In this document: positions 15,729-23,008 of the stretch, one piece after another
How the letters are laid out: every line of letters begins with the position of its first letter
Numbering within the stretch: position 1 is the stretch's first letter
Origin: a virus
Length of the DNA: 37,363 nt
Reading direction: 5' to 3' (one strand)
IMG/VR virus record: IMGVR_UViG_3300032242_002852
Location: 1 to 37,363 of that record
Translations under genes and position numbers: made by a program
The notes under the pieces: generated by a model
What the model saw: the letters and a program-made list of their open reading frames with translations, nothing else
Databases searched by the model: none
Told to the model about the DNA's origin: nothing

Positions 15729-16166
15729 ATGAGAGCACTTTTTACCTTTATTTTTTCTTGTTTTACAACCATTGCTTTTGCTAATGATTTAGAGTTCAGC
15801 TTTAACTCTCCAGCATTCAACGGCAACGGTTACACTTCGCATATAACTACTATCTACCAGTTAGAACAGGGTAATAAGCAAAAAATTAAAGATGATAAGT
15901 CTCTTTCCGAAGCACAGGCAGCCGCTAAGGCAGCTTCCGACCCTATCAATCAGTTCGTTATGACATTGAACTCAATGGTTTATCAGAAACTATCTCAGCA
16001 AGTTACTGATTCTATTTTTGGCACTGGCGGTAACTCAGGTAACGTTTCGTTCGGTACAACGACTATTTCTTGGTCTAAAAATCCAGACGGAACAGTTACA
16101 GTTAATACAATGACTCCTAACGGTATGACTCAGCTGATTATTCCCACTACAACTTTTGTTCAATAG
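15729..16166 (+). CDS. csgF: CsgF-like curli assembly factor
   Basis: A 145-residue secreted protein. A signal peptide (MRALFTFIFSCFTTIAFA) is followed by a mature N-terminus NDLEFSFNSPAFNGNGY. This matches the start of mature CsgF (TFQFRNPNFGGNP in E. coli), the segment that inserts into the CsgG pore and forms a second constriction. The C-terminal half (WSKNPDGTVTVNTMTPNGMT) resembles the CsgF beta region. In bacteria CsgF sits at the cell surface and couples secretion to fibre nucleation. It is the first gene of the operon and directly precedes csgG, as in bacteria. Confidence 0.8.
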   Translation: MRALFTFIFSCFTTIAFANDLEFSFNSPAFNGNGYTSHITTIYQLEQGNKQKIKDDKSLSEAQAAAKAASDPINQFVMTLNSMVYQKLSQQVTDSIFGTGGNSGNVSFGTTTISWSKNPDGTVTVNTMTPNGMTQLIIPTTTFVQ

Positions 16167-16173
16167 GTGAAAT

Positions 16174-16965
16174 GTGAAAATCTTTATTGCTGCCCTTAGT
16201 TGCCTAATCCTTGCTGGATGTGCAACGAAATATGCTGATGTGGATTATCAGGTTGAACCGCCCAAGGTTGTTAGCCCTGACTTTTTTAAGCGTGATGAAA
16301 ACAAAGTAAAACCACCAAAGGGTGGTAAGGTAACAGTAAGCGTATACAGTTTCAAAGACCAGACAGGTCAGAGGAAGCCAAACGATAAGTTGGCAGTGTT
16401 CTCATCAGCCGTCACTCAAGCGCCGGACGCTTACCTCGTCAAGGCGTTACAGGATGTCGGCGATAATAAGTGGTTTCGAGTTATTGAACGAGTTGATATT
16501 GATAACTTGATCAAAGAACGTCAACTTATCAAGTCGATGAGAGACCTATATGATGGCGACAAGGCAAAACCTCTTGACCCTCTGTTGTTCTCTGGTTTGA
16601 TTATCGAAGGCGGCGTTGTTGGTTATGATTCGAGCATTCAAAGTGGCGGTATTGGCGTAAAGGTATTTGGTATCGGTCCTAGTGTTCAGTACAGAACAGA
16701 TATCGTTACAGTTAATTTAAGAGTTGTCGCTGTTAACTCTGGCGAAGTGTTGCTCAGCGTTACGACAACGAAAACGATTATGAGTTATGGCGACAACGTA
16801 GGTTCTTTGGTTTTTGTTGATGCTGGAACACTAAGTATTGAGGGCGAAGTCGGTCATTCTCTAAACGAGAGCGTAAACTTAGCTACGCAAAGAGCAATTG
16901 AAGCTGCTGTTGTTGAGATGGTGAGGGAAGGCGAAAGAAAGAAATACTGGAAGTATAAGGAGTAA
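16174..16965 (+). CDS. csgG: CsgG-like curli secretion channel lipoprotein
   Basis: A 263-residue outer-membrane lipoprotein. In E. coli nine CsgG subunits form the pore that exports curlin. The lipobox LAGC has the lipidated Cys16. Strongly conserved blocks include VSVYSFKDQTGQRKP, SGGIGVKVFGIG, TVNLRVVAVNSGEVLLSV, TKTIMSYG and LSIEGEVGHS. The constriction loop has diverged: the Tyr-x3-Asn-Phe of E. coli becomes NDKLAVF, keeping only the Phe, so pore selectivity may differ. The start is GTG with AGGTGA upstream. CsgG homologues occur in other marine phages, but here CsgF, a curlin, FecR and a cyclase accompany it. Confidence 0.93.
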   Translation: MKIFIAALSCLILAGCATKYADVDYQVEPPKVVSPDFFKRDENKVKPPKGGKVTVSVYSFKDQTGQRKPNDKLAVFSSAVTQAPDAYLVKALQDVGDNKWFRVIERVDIDNLIKERQLIKSMRDLYDGDKAKPLDPLLFSGLIIEGGVVGYDSSIQSGGIGVKVFGIGPSVQYRTDIVTVNLRVVAVNSGEVLLSVTTTKTIMSYGDNVGSLVFVDAGTLSIEGEVGHSLNESVNLATQRAIEAAVVEMVREGERKKYWKYKE

Positions 16966-16968
16966 CAA

Positions 16969-17631
16969 ATGAAGAAAATACTACTAGCTTTCTTTGTATT
17001 GCTAGCAACTATGGGCGTCAGTCACGCTCAAAATACCATATACATGAGGCAGTTAGGTTCTTCGTCAACTATCAACTTAGAACAAATTGGTTCAAACAAC
17101 TCCATTGGTACATCGACCACTTACTCATCAAGTAACGGCGAAACCAATACGGTTAACGTGCAACAAACTGGTAGCAATAATATACACAATTTTGCTATCA
17201 ATGGTTCTACAGTTAACTATAGTTCTATAATCAACGGCGACTCCAATCAGTTTACTTTGAGCTGCGGCGACTCTGCTGTTTCTTGTACTAATGCTAATAT
17301 AACAGAAACCGCAACTGGTAACTTGAATACCGTTAGTCAAACGGTGAAGGGTCAAAATATCAGTTCAACAGTTTCTATTATGGGATCGTCTAACGCTATA
17401 ACTACTAACATTAGGCAATCTAACTCAACGAGCAATATCTCCGTAACAGGAGATGCGAACAACGTGAATTCAACTATGAATGCTGTCGGCGGAACTGGCA
17501 GCACTTTGGGTATTAATATTCTTGGTAGCTCAAATACCGTATTAACAGCCCAAGGTGGAACGATTGATAGTACCGTCAAACTTCAGGTTACTGGTACTTC
17601 TAATAACGTTACTGTTCGTACCGGAAATTAG
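16969..17631 (+). CDS. curlin-like amyloid repeat protein (CsgA/CsgB type)
   Basis: A 220-residue secreted protein with signal peptide 1-20 (ending GVSHA). The mature part has about eight repeats of ~22 residues built around (Q/x)xGxxNxh, for example NLEQIGSNNS, NVQQTGSNN, TETATGNLN, VSIMGSSNA, ISVTGDANN, INILGSSNT and LQVTGTSNN. This is the strand-turn-strand pattern of curlin beta-solenoids. The Gln is fully kept only in the first two repeats, so it is diverged and could be a nucleator (CsgB-like) or a fibre subunit. Two cysteines (SCGDSAVSC) near residue 100 are unusual for curlin. AAGGAG precedes the ATG; the last 77 bases also encode the start of the next gene. Confidence 0.75.
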   Translation: MKKILLAFFVLLATMGVSHAQNTIYMRQLGSSSTINLEQIGSNNSIGTSTTYSSSNGETNTVNVQQTGSNNIHNFAINGSTVNYSSIINGDSNQFTLSCGDSAVSCTNANITETATGNLNTVSQTVKGQNISSTVSIMGSSNAITTNIRQSNSTSNISVTGDANNVNSTMNAVGGTGSTLGINILGSSNTVLTAQGGTIDSTVKLQVTGTSNNVTVRTGN

Positions 17632-18541
17632 TTTTGCTGAAATAGGTAAAATTAATACGCTCGAAGGACCAGTTGTTTCAATAAAAAGAAACAAAGAGTT
17701 ATTAGAAGGCGCTAAAAACTCTGATATCGAATCTATGGACACTGTAGAGACTAAAAACTCTACGGTGAATATTTCGTTTAAAGACGATACTAAAGTTGTC
17801 ATCAAAGAAAACTCAAGACTACTGATCGATGACTTTGTTTACAACGCTAATGCTTCTGGTGGCAAGCTTGGACTGAAAATTGGGTTTGGCACCGTTAGGT
17901 ACGCATCAGGTCAGATAGCTCACGCCAACCCTCAGTCGGTCGATATACAAACGCCAACCGCGACTATAGGCGTACGTGGCACTGACTTCAATATGGTTGT
18001 TGACGAAATCGGTAGAAGCCTCGTTGTTCTTGTACCAAGCTGTGATGGAAGCAGATGCGTTACGGGTAAGATAGAAGTTACATCGTTATCAGGTGCAGTT
18101 GTTCTTGATCAGCCATATACAGCAACATATGTTTCTCAGGCTTCTCAAGCACCAATACCGCCAGTAAAAGTAGCGAATGTAACTGACAGGCAAATAAATA
18201 ACCTGTTGATTATTGCTGTCCCTCATGAAGTTATGACTGAGTTGCATCGTGAAGGTGATGAACGACAAAGAAGAAACGAAGCGGATCAGATGGATAGGCA
18301 TCAGATACCTGGACCAGGCAAAGCACTACAGAATAAACAACCCCCATCTCCAGTTATCGTTATAGAAAATAAAAACAGTAACACTACGGCAAAAACGACT
18401 AACGATGCAAACAATAGTATAAACCTAAATTTTGGTACAAATGGTAACGCTTCTATAACACTGGTAAGGAACGCAGAAGTTAACACGGCGACAGTCGGAG
18501 ATGGCGGGTCAAATAAAATAACTATAAGGCAGACAAAATGA
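17555..18541 (+). CDS. secreted FecR-domain protein
   Basis: A 328-residue secreted protein. From GTG 17555 it has a convincing signal peptide (MERLIVPSNFRLLVLLITLL then FVPEISFA), encoded entirely inside the 3' end of the curlin gene in another frame; TTG 17564, nine bases after the AAGGTGG at 17552, is an alternative start. The FecR signature TPTATIGVRGTDF is at 133-145. The C-terminal ~40 residues (SINLNFGTNGNASITLV, NTATVGDGGSNKITIRQTK) look like curlin-type repeats. FecR-domain proteins often lie beside CHASE2 cyclases in bacteria, as here. A periplasmic or surface scaffold or sensor for the amyloid is inferred. Confidence 0.75.
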   Translation: MERLIVPSNFRLLVLLITLLFVPEISFAEIGKINTLEGPVVSIKRNKELLEGAKNSDIESMDTVETKNSTVNISFKDDTKVVIKENSRLLIDDFVYNANASGGKLGLKIGFGTVRYASGQIAHANPQSVDIQTPTATIGVRGTDFNMVVDEIGRSLVVLVPSCDGSRCVTGKIEVTSLSGAVVLDQPYTATYVSQASQAPIPPVKVANVTDRQINNLLIIAVPHEVMTELHREGDERQRRNEADQMDRHQIPGPGKALQNKQPPSPVIVIENKNSNTTAKTTNDANNSINLNFGTNGNASITLVRNAEVNTATVGDGGSNKITIRQTK

Positions 18542-20598
18542 TGGAAAAGGTAGGGATATATCTAACAAGCACCTGGGCTGCTGTTATCAGCGCCTTGCTT
18601 CTTATCACTTTGTACGTTAGTAACCCCAGCCCTATTCAAACGCTGCAGCTGAAAACGTTTGATTACTTCATCAACTCGTTACCTAAAAAAGAATCAGAAG
18701 AAGTTGTTATCGTCAACTTCGGAGAAAAGTCCGTCGAACAATTCGGTCAGTGGCCATTTGATCGTCGTGATATAGCTAAAACAATTAATAATTTGAAAGA
18801 AAACGGCGCAACCGTTATTGTTGCTCCAATACTATTTTCTGAAAAAGACAGAGCAGGTGGTGATGATGAACTGGCAAAAAATCTTGAAGGTGTGGTCCTC
18901 GCACAAGTCCCTACTACCCAAAATAGCAAACCTGATAGCGTCCGTCGTGGCTTTGCTGCTATTGGTCCCGTTGACCCTGTTGACTCTGTATACCGTTGGA
19001 ATGGTGGACTTAGACCTCTTGAACACTATGCCAATGCTGCCGAAGGCGTTGGAGTTATCGCAACCGTACCTGAAATTGATGGTGTGGTGCGTCGTATGCC
19101 TCTGGTTGTCTCTATATCAAATAATCTTTATCCAGCTATTCCTCTTGAGGGTATCAGAGTTGCGGCAGGGGATCCTTCTTATCAAATTAAAACGAATGAG
19201 TTCGGAATAGAAGCTGTAAGAATACCTCAATTCCCTACTATAAAAACAGATGAAAGAGGAAGAGTTTGGACTACTTGGAACAATAAATTCAAAACATACG
19301 AAGCTACCGATCTAAATGAATCACTAGAAGGTAAAATCGTTGTTCTTGGCTTGACTATTGAAGGCGTAGGCGGTATAATTGCTACGCCTGTTGGTGAAAA
19401 GTGGGCGCATGAAATTCAAGCCGCAACACTTCAAACTCTTATAGACGGAACCTCTATTACTAGGTCGCCAGACTCCAAATTGATAGAACCAGCGCTGCTA
19501 GCATCATTGCTAGCGCTACTATTGTTTCTGGTGCCTCGTACTGCGGTAAAGTGGACATTGCCATTGTTCGGATCATTAGTTGCCTCCATCGTTTGGGGTA
19601 GCTATTATATGTTTGAATATTATATGCAGCTTTGGGATCCAAGCTACCTAATACTTAGTTGCGTCGCAATATTTTTTCATCTAGTTTTCAATAATTTTGC
19701 GAGAGAATTTAGGCTAAAACAACAAATCAAAAAGCAGTTCGGAACTTACCTTTCTCCAGCAATGGTTGAGAAACTTCAAAAGAACCCAGAGCTATTATGT
19801 CTTGGAGGAGAAACTCGTGAGCTATCGATCATGTTCACAGACGTTCGCGGCTTTACTACTATTAGTGAGCATTATGGAGCTGACGTACAAGGTCTTACTC
19901 AAATAATGAACCGCTATATGACGGCGATGACTGCGAAAATTATAGATAATGAAGGCACATTAGACAAGTATATCGGCGACGCTCAGATGGCTTTTTGGAA
20001 TGCGCCGCTTGACGATAAAGATCATGCGTTACACGCAGTAAAAACGGCATTGGAGATGTTAGGTGATTTGGAACGATTCAACAAAGAAGTTGCTTTGGAA
20101 GGCGTCCCTCCTTTTGGCATGGGGCTTGGCATCAATACTGGTTCTGTTGTCGTCGGAAATATGGGATCAGCCCAGCGTTTTGATTACACTTGTTTGGGTG
20201 ACTCTGTTAACCTTGCGTCTCGTCTTGAAGGACAATCAAAACCATACCACGTGAAAATGGTTATTGGTCCGAAAACATATGAATACGTCAAGGATAATTA
20301 CCTTTGCCTTGAGCTAGATTGCCTCGCTGTGAAAGGCAAAACAGAGGGCGTGAACATATACACTATCGTTCCAACATCTTATGTCAATCAAAAATACGCT
20401 AAAACACACGCTGATTTTATCAAATATTATCGCGAACAAAAGTGGGATAGATTAGAAAATTATCTGAAAGTGTTGTCTACCGCTTTTGACGGAGAGATGA
20501 CTGAATATTACGATATGATGAAAGAACGTATAAATCAATATAAAATAAATCCGCCAGGAAAGGATTGGGATGGAGTCTTCAGAACCAACAGTAAGTAA
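18538..20598 (+). CDS. CHASE2-domain class III adenylate cyclase
   Basis: A 686-residue membrane cyclase. One transmembrane helix (~10-28), a periplasmic CHASE2 sensor (~30-310), three transmembrane helices (~317-390), then a cytoplasmic class III cyclase domain (~425-600). All key residues are present: metal-binding Asp435 (FTDVRGF) and Asp481 (GDAQMAFW), substrate-choice Lys in LDKYIGD and Thr in FDYTCLGD (the Lys/Thr pair of class IIIb adenylate cyclases), and transition-state Asn/Arg in SVNLASRLE. It should make cAMP. It overlaps the FecR gene by four bases. In bacteria CHASE2 senses an unknown extracytoplasmic signal; FecR or the fibre is a candidate here. Confidence 0.92.
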   Translation: MMEKVGIYLTSTWAAVISALLLITLYVSNPSPIQTLQLKTFDYFINSLPKKESEEVVIVNFGEKSVEQFGQWPFDRRDIAKTINNLKENGATVIVAPILFSEKDRAGGDDELAKNLEGVVLAQVPTTQNSKPDSVRRGFAAIGPVDPVDSVYRWNGGLRPLEHYANAAEGVGVIATVPEIDGVVRRMPLVVSISNNLYPAIPLEGIRVAAGDPSYQIKTNEFGIEAVRIPQFPTIKTDERGRVWTTWNNKFKTYEATDLNESLEGKIVVLGLTIEGVGGIIATPVGEKWAHEIQAATLQTLIDGTSITRSPDSKLIEPALLASLLALLLFLVPRTAVKWTLPLFGSLVASIVWGSYYMFEYYMQLWDPSYLILSCVAIFFHLVFNNFAREFRLKQQIKKQFGTYLSPAMVEKLQKNPELLCLGGETRELSIMFTDVRGFTTISEHYGADVQGLTQIMNRYMTAMTAKIIDNEGTLDKYIGDAQMAFWNAPLDDKDHALHAVKTALEMLGDLERFNKEVALEGVPPFGMGLGINTGSVVVGNMGSAQRFDYTCLGDSVNLASRLEGQSKPYHVKMVIGPKTYEYVKDNYLCLELDCLAVKGKTEGVNIYTIVPTSYVNQKYAKTHADFIKYYREQKWDRLENYLKVLSTAFDGEMTEYYDMMKERINQYKINPPGKDWDGVFRTNSK
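19351..19379 (+). promoter_or_regulatory. possible internal sigma70 promoter in the cyclase gene
   Basis: TTGACT (19351-19356), a 17-base spacer and TATAAT (19374-19379): 11 of 12 consensus bases. It could transcribe the LpxH-like and glycosyltransferase genes early, apart from the late operon. It lies in coding sequence, so chance cannot be excluded. Confidence 0.35.
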
Positions 20599-21337
20599 AT
20601 ACCGTTCGGTATTCATATCCGACGTTCATCTAGGAACTAAATCTTCACAGGCTGATGCACTTCTCGAATTTATGAAAACGTTTGAATGCGAAAAGCTTTA
20701 CCTTGTTGGCGATATCATTGATTGCTGGGCTATGTCCAAGTCAATGTATTGGCATCAAACTCATAACGACGTTATTCAAAAAATACTTCGCCGTGGTCGT
20801 AAAGGAACGGATATTATCTACGTTTCCGGTAATCATGACGAGGTGCTAAGAGATTTTGGCGATCAGTTTTTCGGTAATATTCATATTGTCGAAAAGGCTG
20901 TTCATATCACTGTTGATGATAAACCAATGATGGTTATCCACGGCGATCAGTTTGATGCTGTTATTAGGAACGCTAAGTGGTTAGCTCATTTAGGAACTTG
21001 GGCTTACGATACAGCTATTTTATTGAACATAGCTGTCGCCAAAGTTAGAAAATGGTTCAACTTACCTTATTGGTCGTTGAGCGCATGGGCAAAGTATAAA
21101 GTGAAAGAAGCTGTAAACTTTATTGGCAACTATGAAGAAACTTTGGCTTCGTATGCGAAGGCACAGGGCGTTACAGGTATTATTTGCGGTCATATTCATC
21201 ACGCCAATATCCTTGACATTGGTAATATTAAGTATATGAATTGCGGCGATTGGGTCGAATCTTGTACAGCTATTGTCGAACATCATAACGGTAAGTTCGA
21301 AATAATTAGGTGGGGTCATGATACTAATAGCAACTGA
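20570..21337 (+). CDS. LpxH-like metallophosphoesterase (UDP-2,3-diacylglucosamine diphosphatase type)
   Basis: A 255-residue calcineurin-like phosphoesterase with the full metal set: SDVHLG (Asp18, His20), GDIIDCW (Asp48), GNHDEVL, HGDQFD and CGHIHHA. Its length and pattern fit the LpxH-like subgroup that hydrolyses UDP-diacylglucosamine in lipid A synthesis, or a related lipid-linked pyrophosphate. A strong AGGAAAGGA precedes the ATG, 29 bases inside the cyclase gene. It overlaps the glycosyltransferase gene by 20 bases. I recall similar phosphatase-glycosyltransferase pairs in alphaproteobacteria, suggesting glycolipid modification. Confidence 0.8.
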   Translation: MESSEPTVSKYRSVFISDVHLGTKSSQADALLEFMKTFECEKLYLVGDIIDCWAMSKSMYWHQTHNDVIQKILRRGRKGTDIIYVSGNHDEVLRDFGDQFFGNIHIVEKAVHITVDDKPMMVIHGDQFDAVIRNAKWLAHLGTWAYDTAILLNIAVAKVRKWFNLPYWSLSAWAKYKVKEAVNFIGNYEETLASYAKAQGVTGIICGHIHHANILDIGNIKYMNCGDWVESCTAIVEHHNGKFEIIRWGHDTNSN

Positions 21338-22292
21338 CGCCTGGGAACCGCAAATAAACGGCGTTGTTATGACGCTGAAACAAATAAAGAAAGAGTGCGA
21401 TGATGTTGTATTCATCACACCAAACGATTTCAAATCTATACCTTGCCCGTTCTATAAAGACATACGTTTATCTTGGGCTTGGAACGTTAGCAGGTTGATC
21501 AAAAAAATCAATCCAAAATACATTCACATTGCTACAGAAGGACCAATCGGGTTTTTTGTTCGTAACTGGTGTATACAAAACAATAGAAATTTTACAACCA
21601 GCTACCATACGAAGTTTCCAGAATACCTTCATAAAATGGTAGGCGTGCCTACAGAGCTCACTTACAAGTATATGAAATGGTTTCACTCTATGAGTTCGGC
21701 TGTTATGGTTACGACCAATAGTTTGAAACAAGAACTTGAAGGTAGAGGGTTCAAAAACTTAGTGAAGTGGACCAGAGGCGTGGATACAAATTTGTTTTAT
21801 CCATTGTCAAAAAATGCGCGTATTGCAAATGATCGCCCGACATACCTTTACGTTGGTCGAGTTTCAAAAGAGAAAAACATAGAAGCTTTTCTTGACTTGA
21901 AATTAGAAGGTAATAAAACTGTAGTTGGCGATGGTCCAGAGCTAAAACGTTTGAGTAAAAAGTACCCTGACGTTTTCTTTACTGGCGCTTTGAAAGGTAA
22001 CGATTTAGCTTTATTTTATAGGACAGCCGACGTATTCGTTTTTCCTTCCAAAACAGATACGTTTGGAATGGTTATTATTGAAGCACTTGCTTGCGGAACG
22101 CCTGTAGCAGCATATCCAGTTACAGGACCAAAAGATATTCTAACGCCAGAAGTCGGCGCAATGAATGATAATTTAGGAGTTGCTATTCAAGAAGCTTTGA
22201 AACTTGATCGTAACAAATGCACTGAGTTTGTACAAAAAAATTATGTTTGGAGTAAAACAGCTAAAATGTTCATAGACAACTTGAGGGTTTAG
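21318..22292 (+). CDS. GT4-family glycosyltransferase
   Basis: A 324-residue GT-B glycosyltransferase. The N-terminus ILIATDAWEPQINGVVMTLK is the glycine-loop start typical of the alpha-mannosyl/glucosyl diacylglycerol transferases. The C-terminal half has YVGRVSKEKN, VVGDGPELKRL and KTDTFGMVIIEALACGTPVA, the nucleotide-sugar site (first Glu of the Ex7E pair replaced by Asp). No membrane segment is seen; such enzymes are peripheral. With the LpxH-like gene it probably modifies a host membrane glycolipid. It is somewhat shorter than usual (~350-400). Confidence 0.85.
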   Translation: MILIATDAWEPQINGVVMTLKQIKKECDDVVFITPNDFKSIPCPFYKDIRLSWAWNVSRLIKKINPKYIHIATEGPIGFFVRNWCIQNNRNFTTSYHTKFPEYLHKMVGVPTELTYKYMKWFHSMSSAVMVTTNSLKQELEGRGFKNLVKWTRGVDTNLFYPLSKNARIANDRPTYLYVGRVSKEKNIEAFLDLKLEGNKTVVGDGPELKRLSKKYPDVFFTGALKGNDLALFYRTADVFVFPSKTDTFGMVIIEALACGTPVAAYPVTGPKDILTPEVGAMNDNLGVAIQEALKLDRNKCTEFVQKNYVWSKTAKMFIDNLRV

Positions 22293-22627
22293 TCAGACTG
22301 AATTTTATTTTCTGACTCATGAACCGTTTTTTTAACTGTTTGTTTAGTTTCTTCTTTACGGAACTCAGCCGCTTTTTTCAACAGCTCTGTTTGCTCCATA
22401 TCGCGCAGCATAAGAACAATGTTAACTTTTTGATTCAAACGAATCAAATCGTTGTCGAGCATTCGAATGCGGTCTATAAGAGCGATAAGTACAGTATTGG
22501 CATCGTTAAGAACTGGTTTGATTTCTTTCGTTGCCCAAGTCCATACATAGTAAATCATGTAAGACATACCAGCGGCTGCAACGATAGGGAAACCATATTT
22601 TGAAATTAGTTCGGCTAAATTACCCAT
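22289..22627 (-). CDS. small membrane protein, holin-like (paralogue of 22705-22992)
   Basis: A 112-residue protein. One transmembrane segment at ~10-32 (YGFPIVAAAGMSYMIYYVW) is followed by a cytoplasmic helical tail (LIDRIRMLDNDLIRLNQKV) ending in charged residues. The same plan, GFPI(V/A)AA then a short loop and an I(V/A)L-(I/D)-(D/N)R(I/V) helix, occurs in the protein at 22705-22992, so the two are duplicates. One-segment proteins with charged tails are typical of some holins and YvrJ-like proteins. Its start overlaps the stop of the 37-residue ORF before it. Confidence 0.6.
   Translation of the reverse strand: MGNLAELISKYGFPIVAAAGMSYMIYYVWTWATKEIKPVLNDANTVLIALIDRIRMLDNDLIRLNQKVNIVLMLRDMEQTELLKKAAEFRKEETKQTVKKTVHESENKIQSD
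22291..22317. terminator. weak hairpin between convergent genes
   Basis: AGTCAGA (22291-22297) pairs with TCTGACT (22311-22317) around a 13-base AT-rich loop, exactly where the plus-strand glycosyltransferase and minus-strand gene stops meet. There is no T-run, so termination would be weak at best. Confidence 0.3.
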
Positions 22628-22733
22628 GGAAAAGCTCCAACCCGACCATCCCTACAAGGGCGAATGCGATTACAACGAATGAGTATACTGTGTATTCTAA
22701 TAGTTTAGTCGCGTCTAGCATCTGTTTTCCCAT
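22620..22733 (-). CDS. 37-residue single-span membrane protein
   Basis: Reading the minus strand from ATG at 22733 gives 37 codons (33 from an internal ATG at 22721). A transmembrane helix (TVYSFVVIAFALVGMVGLEL) fills most of the protein. The start lies inside the end of the upstream paralogue gene and the stop overlaps the downstream start by eight bases, so the three genes form a coupled minus-strand cassette. Such tiny membrane proteins next to holin-like genes can be antiholins or spanin parts; this is inference. Confidence 0.5.
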   Translation of the reverse strand: MGKQMLDATKLLEYTVYSFVVIAFALVGMVGLELFHG

Positions 22734-22992
22734 CGGCTCGAGCGATACGATCTGTATCGGGTTTGACGCCCATAACGTTACTAACTAAAGTATCGATACG
22801 GATAACATCATGGTTCATAGTTTTTACACGGTTATCAAGAGCGACAATGATACCTTTCATACCATTTACAGAGCTCATAACGCCCGCTAAAATAAATTTG
22901 ATTGTTAGAAAAATGAAGTAGCCCATAGCACAGGCTGCAGCTATAGGAAATCCAACATCAGAAATCAGTTTAAAGATAGAATTTACGTCCAT
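22705..22992 (-). CDS. small membrane protein, holin-like
   Basis: A 95-residue protein with a transmembrane segment at ~13-36 (VGFPIAAACAMGYFIFLTIK) and a helical cytoplasmic tail (IIVALDNRVKTMNHDVIRID) ending RADGKTDARRD. AAAGGTG precedes its minus-strand start. It is the first gene of the only minus-strand unit in the window and is paralogous to the gene at 22289-22627. I saw no clear promoter for it in the shared intergenic region with nrdA. Confidence 0.6.
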   Translation of the reverse strand: MDVNSIFKLISDVGFPIAAACAMGYFIFLTIKFILAGVMSSVNGMKGIIVALDNRVKTMNHDVIRIDTLVSNVMGVKPDTDRIARADGKTDARRD

Positions 22993-23008
22993 TCGTCACC
23001 TTTTTTGC

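Noticed and set aside
20529-20536. TATAAATC, a near match to the late promoter, before the LpxH-like gene
   Set aside because: The last base differs from all seven exact copies and it lies in coding sequence; not enough to call.
15729-22292. Possibility that the curli/cyclase block is host DNA or an assembly join
   Set aside because: The late promoter before csgF overlaps the thyX stop, base composition and gene packing match neighbours, and no insertion sequence or repeat flanks it.
22319-22603. Plus-strand frame of 94 codons opposite the minus-strand membrane gene
   Set aside because: It is the complement of a coding gene with membrane features and overlaps; low-complexity Phe/Cys-rich product and no ribosome binding site.
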